From assembly GCA_018340375.1 (NCBI GenBank), contig JAFFJZ010000104.1, forward strand, positions 62,001 to 126,000: a stretch of DNA of 64,000 nt, written 5' to 3'. Within the stretch, counting starts at the first letter, position 1; every line of letters begins with the position of its first letter. This DNA is from Gonatopus flavifemur. Taxonomy: Eukaryota; Arthropoda; Insecta; Hymenoptera; Dryinidae. Positions 12,003 to 23,669 of the stretch are shown here, piece after piece. Below the pieces are notes generated by a model. That model was not told the DNA's origin and did not search any database. It saw only the letters and a list, made by a program, of their open reading frames with translations. The position numbers were made by a program, and so were the translations under genes.

Positions 12003-14386
12003 ACGTCCATTCCGCTGGAACAGCCAAATGAGCACAATCCAATATGAACTATATGAGAATTTTTCGTTTTTTTTTTGCTAATTTTTTGCTATAATATCGA
12101 ATTTTTCGCTCCGGTAGTTTTCGAGAAAATGAAACAGTTCCGCTGGAACAACCATTGATATAGGGGGCATGAAATGGTAAAAAGAATGCATAGGAATTAT
12201 TCGCTTTTTATTTGCTCCAAGAATATGCTAGATTGATCTCATTTAAACCCAAGGATAAGGGGATAACAGATATTCGTGAGGAAAATGGAATACTTGGATA
12301 TTGGGACGGAGCGATATCGTCATAGGAGAGAAGATTTCTTGGGGACTTTGGCATTGTAGATCATATGTCAGGGAGACAGCTGTGCATACTAATCGAGGTG
12401 TGGACGAGTATAAAGTGTAGAAAGAAATTGGAATTTGAAAGTATGAATTATGCTGGACATCTATACTTGTGAAATATTCGCGATTTTCTAATCACACTTT
12501 GTTTTTCGGAGTCAAGGAGACGGTTTTGCCTGAGGTATGAATCGGAATAGTTGCGGTAAACCTCAAACGATAAGGTGAGAACCAGCAAAAAAATCCAGGA
12601 TGGTTTAGAGCAGAGCAAAAAAATCGAGGGTCGCTAGAAGTCTCGAATATTCGCGATTTTTTCGTCAAACTTTGGCTTCCTGGAACCAAGCCACGTTTTT
12701 CCCTCATATAAGCATCAGAATACTTGAACCACAACTCCTACGACCAGGTGATAATCATCAAAAAAATCCAGGACAGTGTAGAGCAGAGCAAAAAAATCGA
12801 GGGTCGCTGGAAATGTCCAATATTCGCGATTTTCTCATCAAACTTTGTTTTTCGGAGTCCAGATGCCGTTTTCGCTTCATGTATCATTCGGAATAGTTGT
12901 AGTACACCCCCAGAAATGAGGTGGGAACCAGCAAAAAAATCCAGGATGGTATAGAGCAGAGCAAAAAAATCGAGGGTCGCTGGAGGTCCCGAATATTCGC
13001 GATTTTTTCGTCAAACTTTGGCTTTCTGGAACCAAGCCACGTTTTTCCCTCATATATGGATCAGAATAGTTGCACCACAACCCCTACGACCAGGTGATAA
13101 TCAGCAAAAAAATCCAGGACAGTGTAGAGCAGAGCAAAAAAATCGAGGCTCGCTGGAAATCTCCAATATTCGCGGTTTTCTCATCAAACTTTGTTTTTCG
13201 GAGTCCAGATGCCGTTTTTGCTTCATGTATCATCCGGAATAGTTGTAGTATACCTCCAAAAATGAGGTGAGAACAAGCAAAAAAATCCAGGATGGTTTAG
13301 AGCAGAGCGAAAAAACCGAGGGTCGCTGGAAATGTCCAATATTCGCGATTTTCTCATCAAACTTTGTTTTTCGGAGTCCAGATGCCGTTTTTTGCTCTGC
13401 TCGATACCTTCCTTGATTTTTTTGCTGGTTCTCACCTCATTTTTGGAGGTGTACTACAACTATTCCGAATGATACATGAAGCGAAAACGACATCTGGACT
13501 CCGGAAAACAAAGTTTGATGAGAAAATCGCGAATATTGGACATTTCCAGCGACCCTCGATTTTTTTGCTCTGCTCTACACTGTCCTGGATTTTTTCGATG
13601 ATTATCACCTGGTCGTAGGGGTTGTGGTTCAAGTATCCTGATGCTTATATGAGGGAAAAACGTGGCTTGGTTCCAGAAAACCAAAGTTTGACGAAAAAAT
13701 CGCGAATATTCGAGACTTCTAGCGACCCTCGATTTTTTTGCTCTGCTCTAAACCATCCTGGATTTTTTTGCTGGTTCTCACCTTATCGTTTGAGGTTTAC
13801 CGCAACTATTTCGATTCATACCTCAGGCAAAACCGTCTCCTTGACTCCGAAAAACAAAGTGTGATTAGAAAATCGCGAATATTTCACATTTTGTGAATAT
13901 TTCACAAGTGTAGATTTCCAGCATAATTCATACTTTCAAATTCCAATTTCTTTCTACACTTTATACTCGTCCACACCTCGATTACTATGCTCAGCTATCT
14001 CCCTGACGTATGATCTAAAATGCCAAAGTCCCCAAGAAATCTTCTCTCCTATGACGATACCGCTCCGTCCCAATATCCAAGTATTTCATTTTCCTCACGA
14101 ATATCTGTTATTCCCTTATCCTTGGGTTCAAATGAGATTAATCCAGCATATTCTTGGAGCAAATGAAAAGCGAATAATTCCTATGCATTCCTTTTACCAT
14201 TTCATGCCCCCTATATCAATGGTTGTTCCAGCGGAACTGTTCCGCTGACACAACCTTCATTTTCTCGAAAACTACCGTAGCGAAAAATTCGATATTATAG
14301 CAAAAAATTAGCAAAAAAAAAGCGAAAAATTCTCATATAGTTCATATTGGATTGTGCTCATTTGGCCGTTCCAGCGGAATGGACGT
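12003..14386. mobile_element. Nested 2.4-kb palindromic element (Mutator-like?)
   Basis: A near-complete palindrome whose ends are ACGTCCATTCCGCTGGAAC and its complement, with the centre near 13390. It interrupts the left arm of the giant element, which the uninterrupted right arm confirms. Flanks GCATTATTT (11994-12002) and GCAATATTT (14387-14395) match at 8 of 9 positions, a likely 9-bp target duplication. Long arms with a ~9-bp duplication fit Mutator-like elements, but this is inference. The left arm carries extra copies of a ~346-bp unit (12672 and 13018 are equivalent positions), so the arms are unequal. All open frames here are mirror-image shadows. Confidence 0.8.
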
Positions 14387-14892
14387 GCAATATTTTGTCG
14401 TAAGGATCAATTTTTTTGCTCCAACCGTTACCAATATACAGTGAGTTGGATAGGGGAAGTATTAAGCTATCTAGAAATCGGAAAAATGGCATGAAGGAGG
14501 ACTTGTAGATAAAAAAGGATTTCATGAGATTTTTTGCTTTTTTTTGCTGTCAGATAGGATATGTCATTTTTTCTTAAATTTGAGGAGGAAAATTTTTCAA
14601 AAAAATGTTTCAAAAAAATTTTTTTTTCTTCCGGAATTTTTTCGGGACTTTCCTCTTCATATGACGAGGTGTTAAAAGCGGTGTAGGCTGATAATTAAAG
14701 TACATGAAATAGGTGGACCATTGAGAATTTGCCAGGAAAACGATTTTTTTGCTACAGCCGTTATCAAAGTGCGGTAGGTTGGAGGAGGTAGGTATTGAGG
14801 TCTTTGGAAATCAGGTGGGAGGCTGGAAGAGACTTTTCTTGCTTATTTCCAGCCACCAGATAGTGTGTGCGATTTTCTGTTCAGATTCACCA
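14387..14892. repeat. Left arm (continued) of giant TTAA element
   Basis: Matches the inverted complement of about 21640-22190: the AAATCGGAAAAATGGCATGAA block, the TGTCAGATAGGATATGTC block, an A/T-homopolymer tract and the CTACAGCCGTTATCAAAGTG block. It joins the satellite at about 14893. Confidence 0.85.
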
Positions 14893-14957
14893 TCTAGTTC
14901 AGTGTAGAATTTTTTGTTACCATCTAGTTGACTCTTCGATTTTTCTGCGACCATCTA

Positions 14958-16247
14958 CAGGTTGGTTGAAAAGTTCCTGCGCTCACCAAGAGATAGCACT
15001 GCTAGCTCAAAACTTTTTTTTTCTCAAGTTGGTATATCTGTCCTGAAAACACATGCAAAGTCACAAGTCATTCTGTCACCTCATTCTTTGTTTACAAGCC
15101 ATTTGAAGTTGACGTCTCATCGATTTTTCTTAATATGGAAAAAATTGAATATCGTGCAGTCATTAGATTCTTCGTTTTGGAGGGTTAAAGGCAAAGGAAA
15201 TTCATGAACAATTGTTAGAAGTGTATAAGGAGTCCTCACCTTCCAAACGCACCGTTGAATTTTGGGCTGGTGAATTTAAACGTGGTCGTACTAGCCTTGA
15301 AGACGATCCTCGCGAAGGACGACCAAAAACTGCAACCACAGCAGAAATCATTGAGCATGTACATAATATGGTTAGTGAAGATCCAAGTTTGACTAAGCGT
15401 GAAATTGCTAATGCCATAGGCATCTCAGACGAACGAGTACTCCATATTTTACATGAAGAATTACGTATGAAAAAACTGTTCGGAAAGTTAGTGCCGCAAA
15501 CGTTAACAATTCAACAAAAACTGGACCGAAAACAAATTTCTCAGCGTAATTTGGAGCGTTTCAAGCAGAATAAAACCGACTTCTTGCGTCGTTTTATAAC
15601 TATGGATGAGACTTGGATCTACCACCATGATCCTAAATTGAAACAAGAACGTTTACAGTGGACTGAAGCTGGTTGTTCAGCTCCAAAGCAGGTGGAGTCA
15701 CAACGATCAGCAAAGAAGGTTATGGCATCAGTTTTTTGGGATGCAAAAGGAATTTTGTTCATTGATTATCTTCAGAAAGGTAAAACAATCAACTCCGAAT
15801 ATTACTGCAGCCTTTTGGATCAGCTGGATGAAAAAATTCGTGAGAAAAGACCTGGTTTGAAGAAGAAAACAATCATTTTTCATCAAGATAATGCACCTGC
15901 TCACAAAAGTGTTTTGACGATGGCTAAATTCAAAGAACTCAAGTACGAATTGCTTGAACATCCACCGTATTCGCCAGATTTGGCTCCTAGCGACTACTAT
16001 CTCTTCAGAAATCTCAAACAATTCTTTCGGGGAAAGCATTTTTCGTCGAATGAAGAGGCCATAGCAGCCGTAGACGGTTATTTTGCAGAGCTCCCGGAAA
16101 ACCATTATAAGGATGGGATAAAATTATTGGAAGATCATTGGAACAAGTGTATTGAGCTTCTAGGAGATTATATTGAATAAGAAAATATATTCCGTAACAA
16201 AAACAGTATTCTTCCATTCCGAGCGCAGAAACTTTTCAACCAACCTG
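14958..16247 (+). mobile_element. mariner transposon, nearly complete (1290 bp)
   Basis: TA at 14956-14957 and 16248-16249 flanks the element. The ends are CAGGTTGGTTGAAAAGTT(C/T)C.. and the exact complement, about 27 bp with one mismatch. The insertion split a satellite unit (CATCTA / TAGTTCAG), so it postdates at least part of the array. The length of 1.29 kb is typical of full-length mariners. Confidence 0.96.
15135..16180 (+). pseudogene. mariner transposase (DD34D), one frameshift
   Basis: The natural ATG at 15135 begins MEKIEYRAVIRFFVLEG. One T is missing near 15186, which shifts the frame, and the rest is open from about 15190 to the stop at 16180. The N-terminal HTH region includes TVEFWAGEFKRGR and REGRPKTATTAEI. 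The catalytic domain has MDETWIYHHDP (first Asp), FHQDNAPAHKS (second Asp) and YSPDLAPSDYYLF (third Asp), with 34 residues between the last two acids. The usual WVPHxL motif is changed to KLVPQTL. The total would be about 348 residues, as expected for the family. It cut-and-pastes at TA. Apart from the single indel it looks intact, so it is a young insertion or one sequencing error away from coding. Confidence 0.93.
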
Positions 16248-19200
16248 TAGTTCAGTCTAGAATCTCTTGCTACCATCTAGTGGACTTTTCGGTTTTTTTT
16301 GCTATCATCTAGTTGAGTCTTCGATTTTTTTGCTACCATCTAGTTGACTTTTCAATTTTTTTGCTACCATCCACTTGAGTCTAGAAATTTTTGCTGCCAT
16401 TTCGTTGACTCGATTTTTTTGCTACCATCTAGTTCAGTCTCGAAATTTTTGCTACCATCTAGTTGACTCTTCGATTTTTTTGCTATCATCTAGTTCAGTC
16501 TAGAATTTTTCGCTACCATCTAGTTGACTCTCCGATTGTTTACTACCATTTAGACCACTCCAGAATGTTTTGCTACCATCTAGTACACCCCAGAATCTTT
16601 TGCTACCATCTACTTCACTCTTCAATTTTTATGCTACCATCTAATCCAGTCTAGAATTCTTTGCTACCATCTAGTTCACTCTCCGATATTTTTGCTACCC
16701 TCTAGTTTACTCGTCGATTTTTTTCGCTACCACCTTGTTCACTCTCCGATTTTTTTACTACCATCTAGTTGACTCTTCGATTTTTTTGTCAACATCTAGT
16801 TCAGTCTAGAATTTCTCGCCACCATCTAGTTCAGTCTCGAAATTTTTGCTACCATCTAGTTGACTCTTCGATTTTTTTGCTATCATCTAGTTCAGTCTAG
16901 AATTTTTCGCTACCATCTAGTTGACTCTCCGATTCTTTTACTACCATTTAGTCCACTCCAGAATGTTTTGCTACCATCTAGTACACCCCAGAATCTTTTG
17001 CTATCATCTACTTCACTCTTCAATTTTTATGCTACCATCTAATCCAGTCTAGAATTCTTTGCTACCATCTAGTTCACTCTCCGATATTTTTGCTACCCTC
17101 TAGTTTACTCTTCGATTTTTTTCGCTACCACCTTGTTCACTCTCCGATTTTTTTACTACCATCTAGTTGACTCTTCGACTTTTTTGTCAACATCTTGTTC
17201 AGTCTAGAATTTTTCGCCACCATCTAGTTCAGTCTCGAAATTTTTGCTACCATCTAGTTGACTCTTCGATTTTTTTGCTATCATCTAGTTCAGTCTAGAA
17301 TTCTTTGCTACCATCTAGTTCACTCTCCGATATTTTTGCTACCATTTAGTCCACTTCAGAATGTTTTGCTACCATCTAGTACACCCCAGAATCTTTTCCT
17401 ACCATCTACTTCACTCTTCAATTTTTATGCTACCATCTAATCCAGTCTAGAATTCTTTGCTACCATCTAGTTCACTCTCCGATATTTTTGCTACCCTCTA
17501 GTTTACTCTTCGATTTTGTTCGCTACCACCTTGTTCACTCTCCGATTTTTTTACTACCATCTAGTTGACTCTTCGATTTTTTTGTCAACATCTAGTTCAG
17601 TCTAGAATTTTCCGCCACCATCTAGTTCACTGTCCGATTTTTTTGCGACCATCTAGGTCCCTCTTCGATTCCTTTGCTACCATTCAGTCCACTCTTCAAT
17701 TTTTTTGCTATCATCTAGTTCACTCTCTGATTTTTTTGCTATCATCTAGTCTAATTTTACTCTTCGATTCTTTTGCCACCATCTAGTTCAGTCGAGAATT
17801 CTTTGCTACCATCTGGTTCACTCCTAGATTTTTCTGTTGCCCTCTAGTTCACTCTCCGATCTTTTTGCTTCTATCTAGTTCAGTGTAGAATTCTTTGCTA
17901 CCATCTAGTTCACTCTCCGATTTTTCCGCGACCATCTAGTTGACCCTTCGATTCTCTCGCTACCATCTAGTTCACTCTTCGATTTTTTTGCTACCATCTA
18001 GTTGACTTTTCAATTTTTTTGCTACCATCCACTTGAGTCTAGAAATTTTTGCTGCCATTTCGTTGACTCGATTTTTTTGCTACCATCTAGTTCAGTCTCG
18101 AAATTTTTGCTACCATCTAGTTGACTCTTCGATTTTTTTGCTATCATCTAGTTCAGTCTAGAATTTTTCGCTACCATCTAGTTGACTCTCCGATTCTTTT
18201 ACTACCATTTAGTCCACTCCAGAATGTTTTGCTACCATCTAGTACACCCCAGAATCTTTTGCTACCATCTACTTCACTCTTCAATTTCTATGCTACCATC
18301 TAATCCAGTCTAGAATTCTTTGCTACCATCTAGTTCACTCTCCGATATTTTTTCTACCCTCTAGTTTACTCTTCGATTTTTTTCGCTACCACCTTGTTCA
18401 CTCTCCGATTTTTTTACTACCATCTAGTTGACTCTTCGACTTTTTTGTCAACATCTTGTTCAGTCTAGAATTTTTCGCCACCATCTAGTTCAGTCTCGAA
18501 ATTTTTGCTACCATCTAGTTGACTCTTCGATTTTTTTGCTATCATCTAGTTCAGTCTAGAATTTTTCGCTACCATCTAGTTGACTCTCCGATTCTTTTAC
18601 TACCATTTAGTCCACTCCAGAATGTTTTGCTACCATCTAGTACACCCCAGAATCTTTTGCTACCATCTACTTCACTCTTCAATTTTTATGCTACCATCTA
18701 ATCCAGTCTAGAATTCTTTGCTACCATCTAGTTCACTCTCCGATATTTTTGCTACCCTCTAGTTTACTCGTCGATTTTTTTCGCTACCACCTTGTTCACT
18801 CTCCGATTTTTTTACTACCATCTAGTTGACTCTTCGATTTTTTTGTCAACATCTAGTTCAGTCTAGAATTTCTCGCCACCATCTAGTTCAGTCTCGAAAT
18901 TTTTGCTACCATCTAGTTGACTCTTCGATTTTTTTGCTATCATCTAGTTCAGTCTAGAATTTTTCGCTACCATCTAGTTGACTCTCCGATTCTTTTACTA
19001 CCATTTAGTCCACTCCAGAATGTTTTGCTACCATCTAGTACACCCCAGAATCTTTTGCTATCATCTACTTCACTCTTCAATTTTTATGCTACCATCTAAT
19101 CCAGTCTAGAATTCTTTGCTACCATCTAGTTCACTCTCCGATATTTTTGCTACCCTCTAGTTTACTCTTCGATTTTTTTCGCTACCACCTTGTTCACTCT

Positions 19201-21413
19201 CCGATTTTTTTACTACCATCTAGTTGACTCTTCGACTTTTTTGTCAACATCTTGTTCAGTCTAGAATTTTTCGCCACCATCTAGTTCAGTCTCGAAATTT
19301 TTGCTACCATCTAGTTGACTCTTCGATTTTTTTGCTATCATCTAGTTCAGTCTAGAATTCTTTGCTACCATCTAGTTCACTCTCCGATATTTTTGCTACC
19401 ATTTAGTCCACTTCAGAATGTTTTGCTACCATCTAGTACACCCCAGAATCTTTTCCTACCATCTACTTCACTCTTCAATTTTTATGCTACCATCTAATCC
19501 AGTCTAGAATTCTTTGCTACCATCTAGTTCACTCTCCGATATTTTTGCTACCCTCTAGTTTACTCTTCGATTTTGTTCGCTACCACCTTGTTCACTCTCC
19601 GATTTTTTTACTACCATCTAGTTGACTCTTCGATTTTTTTGTCAACATCTAGTTCAGTCTAGAATTTTCCGCCACCATCTAGTTCACTGTCCGATTTTTT
19701 TGCGACCATCTAGGTCCCTCTTCGATTCCTTTGCTACCATTCAGTCCACTCTTCAATTTTTTTGCTATCATCTAGTTCACTCTCTGATTTTTTTGCTATC
19801 ATCTAGTCTAATTTTACTCTTCGATTCTTTTGCCACCATCTAGTTCAGTCGAGAATTCTTTGCTACCATCTGGTTCACTCCTAGATTTTTCTGTTGCCCT
19901 CTAGTTCACTCTCCGATCTTTTTGCTTCTATCTAGTTCAGTGTAGAATTCTTTGCTACCATCTAGTTCACTCTCCGATTTTTCCGCGACCATCTAGTTGA
20001 CCCTTCGATTCTCTCGCTACCATCTAGTTCACTCTTCGATTTTTTTGCTACCATCTAGTTGACTTTTCAATTTTTTTGCTACCATCCACTTGAGTCTAGA
20101 AATTTTTGCTGCCATTTCGTTGACTCGATTTTTTTGCTACCATCTAGTTCAGTCTCGAAATTTTTGCTACCATCTAGTTGACTCTTCGATTTTTTTGCTA
20201 TCATCTAGTTCAGTCTAGAATTTTTCGCTACCATCTAGTTGACTCTCCGATTCTTTTACTACCATTTAGTCCACTCCAGAATGTTTTGCTACCATCTAGT
20301 ACACCCCAGAATCTTTTGCTACCATCTACTTCACTCTTCAATTTCTATGCTACCATCTAATCCAGTCTAGAATTCTTTGCTACCATCTAGTTCACTCTCC
20401 GATATTTTTTCTACCCTCTAGTTTACTCTTCGATTTTTTTCGCTACCACCTTGTTCACTCTCCGATTTTTTTACTACCATCTAGTTGACTCTTCGACTTT
20501 TTTGTCAACATCTTGTTCAGTCTAGAATTTTTCGCCACCATCTAGTTCAGTCTCGAAATTTTTGCTACCATCTAGTTGACTCTTCGATTTTTTTGCTATC
20601 ATCTAGTTCAGTCTAGAATTTTTCGCTACCATCTAGTTGACTCTCCGATTCTTTTACTACCATTTAGTCCACTCCAGAATGTTTTGCTACCATCTAGTAC
20701 ACCCCAGAATCTTTTGCTACCATCTACTTCACTCTTCAATTTTTATGCTACCATCTAATCCAGTCTAGAATTCTTTGCTACCATCTAGTTCACTCTCCGA
20801 TATTTTTGCTACCCTCTAGTTTACTCGTCGATTTTTTTCGCTACCACCTTGTTCACTCTCCGATTTTTTTACTACCATCTAGTTGACTCTTCGATTTTTT
20901 TGTCAACATCTAGTTCAGTCTAGAATTTTTCGCCACCATCTAGTTCACTGTCCGATTTTTTTGCGACCATCTAGGTCCCTCTTCGATTCCTTTGCTACCA
21001 TTCAGTCCACTCTTCAATTTTTTTGCTATCATCTAGTTCACTCTCTGATTTTTTTGCTATCATCTAGTCTAATTTTACTCTTCGATTCTTTTACCACCAT
21101 CTAGTTCAGTCGAGAATTCTTTGCTACCATCTGGTTCACTCCTAGATTTTTCTGTTGCCCTCTAGTTCACTCTCCGATCTTTTTGCTTCTATCTAGTTCA
21201 GTGTAGAATTCTTTGCTACCATCTAGTTCACTCTCCGATTTTTCCGCGACCATCTAGTTGACCCTTCGATTCTCTCGCTACCATCTAGTTCACTCTTAGA
21301 TTTATTTGCTACCATCTAGTTCAGTCTAGAACTCGTTGCTACCATCTAGTTGACTCTTGGATTTATTTGCTACATCCAGTCCGGTCTAGAATTTTTTGTC
21401 ACTATCTAGTTGA

Positions 21414-22296
21414 TCTACTAACTAGATCGTAGCAGAAAATCGACGAGTGAACTAGATGGTCGCGAAAAAATTGGAGGGTGAACCAGATGGTAGCCAAAAG
21501 CCCGAAGAGTGAACTAGATGGTAGCAAAAAAATCGAAGAGTCAACTAGATGGAAGCGAAAAATTCTAGACGGAACTAGATGGTAGCAAAAAAATCCCAGA
21601 TGTTGGCGAAAGGTTTTAGAGTGAACAAGGTGGTCCAGGGAAAATCCTTTCGTCAACTCATTGGAAGTAGGAACCTCAAACATCAGAGTGACAAAATTTC
21701 GAAAATGAAATTCCCAAATCTAAACACAAAATCGCACACGCTTTCTGGTGGCAGGAAATAAGCAAGAAAATCCCATTGAAACCTTCCCTGTACTCAGTCT
21801 CTTCATGCCTTCCACGTGATACCCAAAGACCTCAATACCTACCTCCTCCAACCCACCGTACTCTGATAACGGCTGTGGCAACAAAATCGTTCTCCTCGCA
21901 AATTATCAATGGTCTACTCATTTCATGTACTCTAATGATCAGCTCACACCCCTTCCAACAGCTCATCACATGAAGGGGAAAGTTCCAAAAAAATTCCGGA
22001 AAAAAAATTTTTTTTCCTCAATTTTTTCGAAAAATTTTCTTCTGTTCAAATTAAAAAAAAATGACATATCCTATCCGTCAGCAAAAAAAATCCTATGTGA
22101 TCTTCTCCCTCCTACAACGCCTTCTTCATGCCATTTTTCCGATTTCTACATAGCCTAATACTCAACATATCTAACTCACTGTATCTTGGTAACGGCTGGA
22201 GCTAAAAAATTGATCCTCATGGCGATATATCGCGAAAATAAAGCGGAAGAAGATGCAATTGGTTCGATCGCAGTGTGATGGAAATGGTCAGATAGC
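21414..22296. repeat. Right arm of giant element with inverted satellite
   Basis: From about 21414 the satellite units run in reverse orientation (GAACTAGATGGTAGCAAAAA) for about 200 bp. The arm sequence then follows in inverted order relative to the left arm, ending GGTCAGATAGC before TTAA. It lacks the palindrome, the mariner and the satellite expansion seen on the left. Confidence 0.88.
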
Positions 22297-22300
22297 TTAA

Positions 22301-22750
22301 TAGACCTATCTTCATCATCGGTGTCTTTCAAGGAAAAAGTCTCCACAATGATAGTAAATGTTCATACGAGCCTTATCAATAGATTCTGAGCATAACCAAG
22401 AAGTACTAGGTCATTCATTTTATAGCATCCACAAATTATTAACAATGAAAATTGAATTCCTTCTCTTCGAAAAGAATTTCAATGACCAATTTGTAAATAT
22501 TCACCCATTTGATATCCAATTTATTTTCGAAGACTGTCAGAAATATAATCACAAAAATGATGATCTCCTAATGAACCGAGCAAAATAATTGAGGTTATAA
22601 ATTTCATCATACATTTCAAAGATTTCAAGTATTTATGTCATGAAACTGAAAGAATGTACGATGGGTGAAGAGAGTGTGTTACCACGTGAATTGTCATCTA
22701 ATTGAATTGGAATTGTGTATAATCGGAAGTGGAAAGATTTCAGAATCATA
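22301..22750. other. Unannotated flank
   Basis: No gene recognised. The first seven bases after the TTAA (TAGACCT) are the complement of the seven bases before the piggyBac TTAA at 7762-7768. Confidence 0.35.
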
Positions 22751-22752
22751 TA

Positions 22753-23655
22753 CGAGGTGTGTTAAAAAAATAACGAGAATTTTTGTTTTATGGAAAAAGT
22801 ATTTATTTATCCATCAATATCTATTTTGTCCCCTCCTTGTGCCAACGCTTTTTCCAATCCTCGAAACACTTTTGAAACTCGATCTTCGTAATAGCTTCCA
22901 GCTCTTCCAGCGATTCGCTCTTAATGTCATCTATGCTTGTAAAACGACGACCTTTTGATGTTCTCTTTATCTTTGGAAATGGAAAAAAGTCACATAGAGC
23001 CATATCTGGTGAATATGGAGGCTGAGGCATCGTTACAGTTTTGTTTTTGGCCTAAAATTCACGAACAAGCAATGAAGTATGAGCAGGCGCATTATCGTGG
23101 TGCGAAAGCCGAGAATTGTTTTGCCACAAATCCGGGCGTTTTTTTCCGGATTGCTCTTCGACTGATATGCCAACATCATCAGCGACTCCTCTGATTGTGA
23201 TTCGGCGATCGTTCATAACCATTTCTTTCACTTTTTTCACGTTTTCATCGGTTGTTGATGTGCTTGGGCGTCCGGGTCGTTCGTCATCTTCAACGTTTTC
23301 GCGGCCATCTTGGAAACGCTTATACCACTCGTAAATCCTTGCTTTACTCCTAGCAGACTCACCATATGCCTTTGTTAACATTTTACAAACTTCACTACAC
23401 TTTATTCCATTTTCTACGCAAAATTGAATACAAATTCTTCGATCCATTTTTTTTTCACAAACGAAAATCGCCGAGCTCGAAAAACACGTCATAGCGTTAG
23501 CGGCTGCCACTCAAAAAGTAAGCAATGAATATTGCTGAAAATTTTTTTGTACTTCAGGGGCATGTGTACCAACATAATAAAGGAAAATTTTATACAGGCG
23601 GACTCTCCAAACCCGCGAAAATTGAAAATCCTCGTTACTTTTTGAACACACCTCG
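22753..23655 (-). mobile_element. mariner, internally deleted (903 bp)
   Basis: TA at 22751-22752 and 23656-23657 flanks the element. The TIRs are CGAGGTGTGTTAAAAAAATA and the complement of CTCGTTACTTTTTGAACACACCTCG. Both halves of a transposase survive, but the middle is gone, so this is a non-autonomous deletion derivative of a mariner subfamily different from the one at 14958. Confidence 0.93.
22821..23510 (-). pseudogene. mariner transposase remnant, catalytic core deleted
   Basis: The N-terminal DNA-binding part (from about MDRRICIQFCVENG, 23447 downward) has ARIYEWYKRFQDGRENVEDD, GRPSTSTTDENVKKV and ITIRGVADDVGIS. It then jumps directly to ERPDLWQNNSRLSHHDNAPAHTS-type sequence with the second catalytic Asp, losing about 100 residues that include the first one (MDETW). 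After a frame change the segment 23030-22821 keeps PPYSPDMALCDFFPFPK (third Asp) and KGRRFTSIDDIK. It cannot encode an active enzyme, although its ends could be used in trans. Confidence 0.92.
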
Positions 23656-23669
23656 TATATATATATGTA

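Larger units (their letters stand above)
14893..21413. repeat. 31-bp satellite array with higher-order repeats (mariner inside)
   Basis: Tandem ~31-bp units with core GCTACCATCTAGTT and alternating spacers. About 13 units make a 398-bp higher-order repeat: equivalent points are 16463/16860/17258 and 18121/18519/18917/19315, then 20178/20576. A larger duplication of exactly 2057 bp maps 16860 to 18917, 17258 to 19315, 17565 to 19622, 18121 to 20178 and 18519 to 20576. A third partial step of 1261 bp maps 19622 to 20883. The array is interrupted by the mariner at 14958-16247. Orientation flips at about 21414. Confidence 0.93.
11931..22296. mobile_element. Giant 10.4-kb TTAA-flanked fold-back element
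   Basis: TTAA occurs at 11927-11930 and 22297-22300. Immediately inside, the ends are exact inverted repeats beginning GCTATCTGACCATTTCCAT. The arms continue as an extended imperfect inverted repeat: left 11931-12002 plus 14387-14892, right 22296-21600. They include the GATCAATTTTTT, CGTTACCA(A)TATACAGTGAGTT and TGTCAGATAGGATATG blocks, and both end in satellite. The left arm has gained a 2.4-kb palindrome, a mariner and a 5-kb satellite expansion. No transposase of its own is visible, so it is non-autonomous. The TTAA duplication suggests piggyBac or Kolobok mobilisation. A truncated sibling lies at 2785-3633. Confidence 0.85.

Noticed and set aside
12492..13864. Many overlapping 65-85-codon frames on both strands
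   Set aside because: The same peptides appear mirrored on both arms of the palindrome, so they are shadows of the inverted and tandem repeats.
16463..21104. Repeated 60- and 73-codon open frames (MTLRFFCYHLVQSRIF...)
   Set aside because: They are direct translations of the 31/398-bp satellite, recur at every higher-order repeat, and have no protein-like composition or start context.
14893..21413. CRISPR-like appearance of ~31-bp repeats
   Set aside because: There are no unique spacers: the whole unit repeats with drift, and the context is an insect transposon. It is a satellite.
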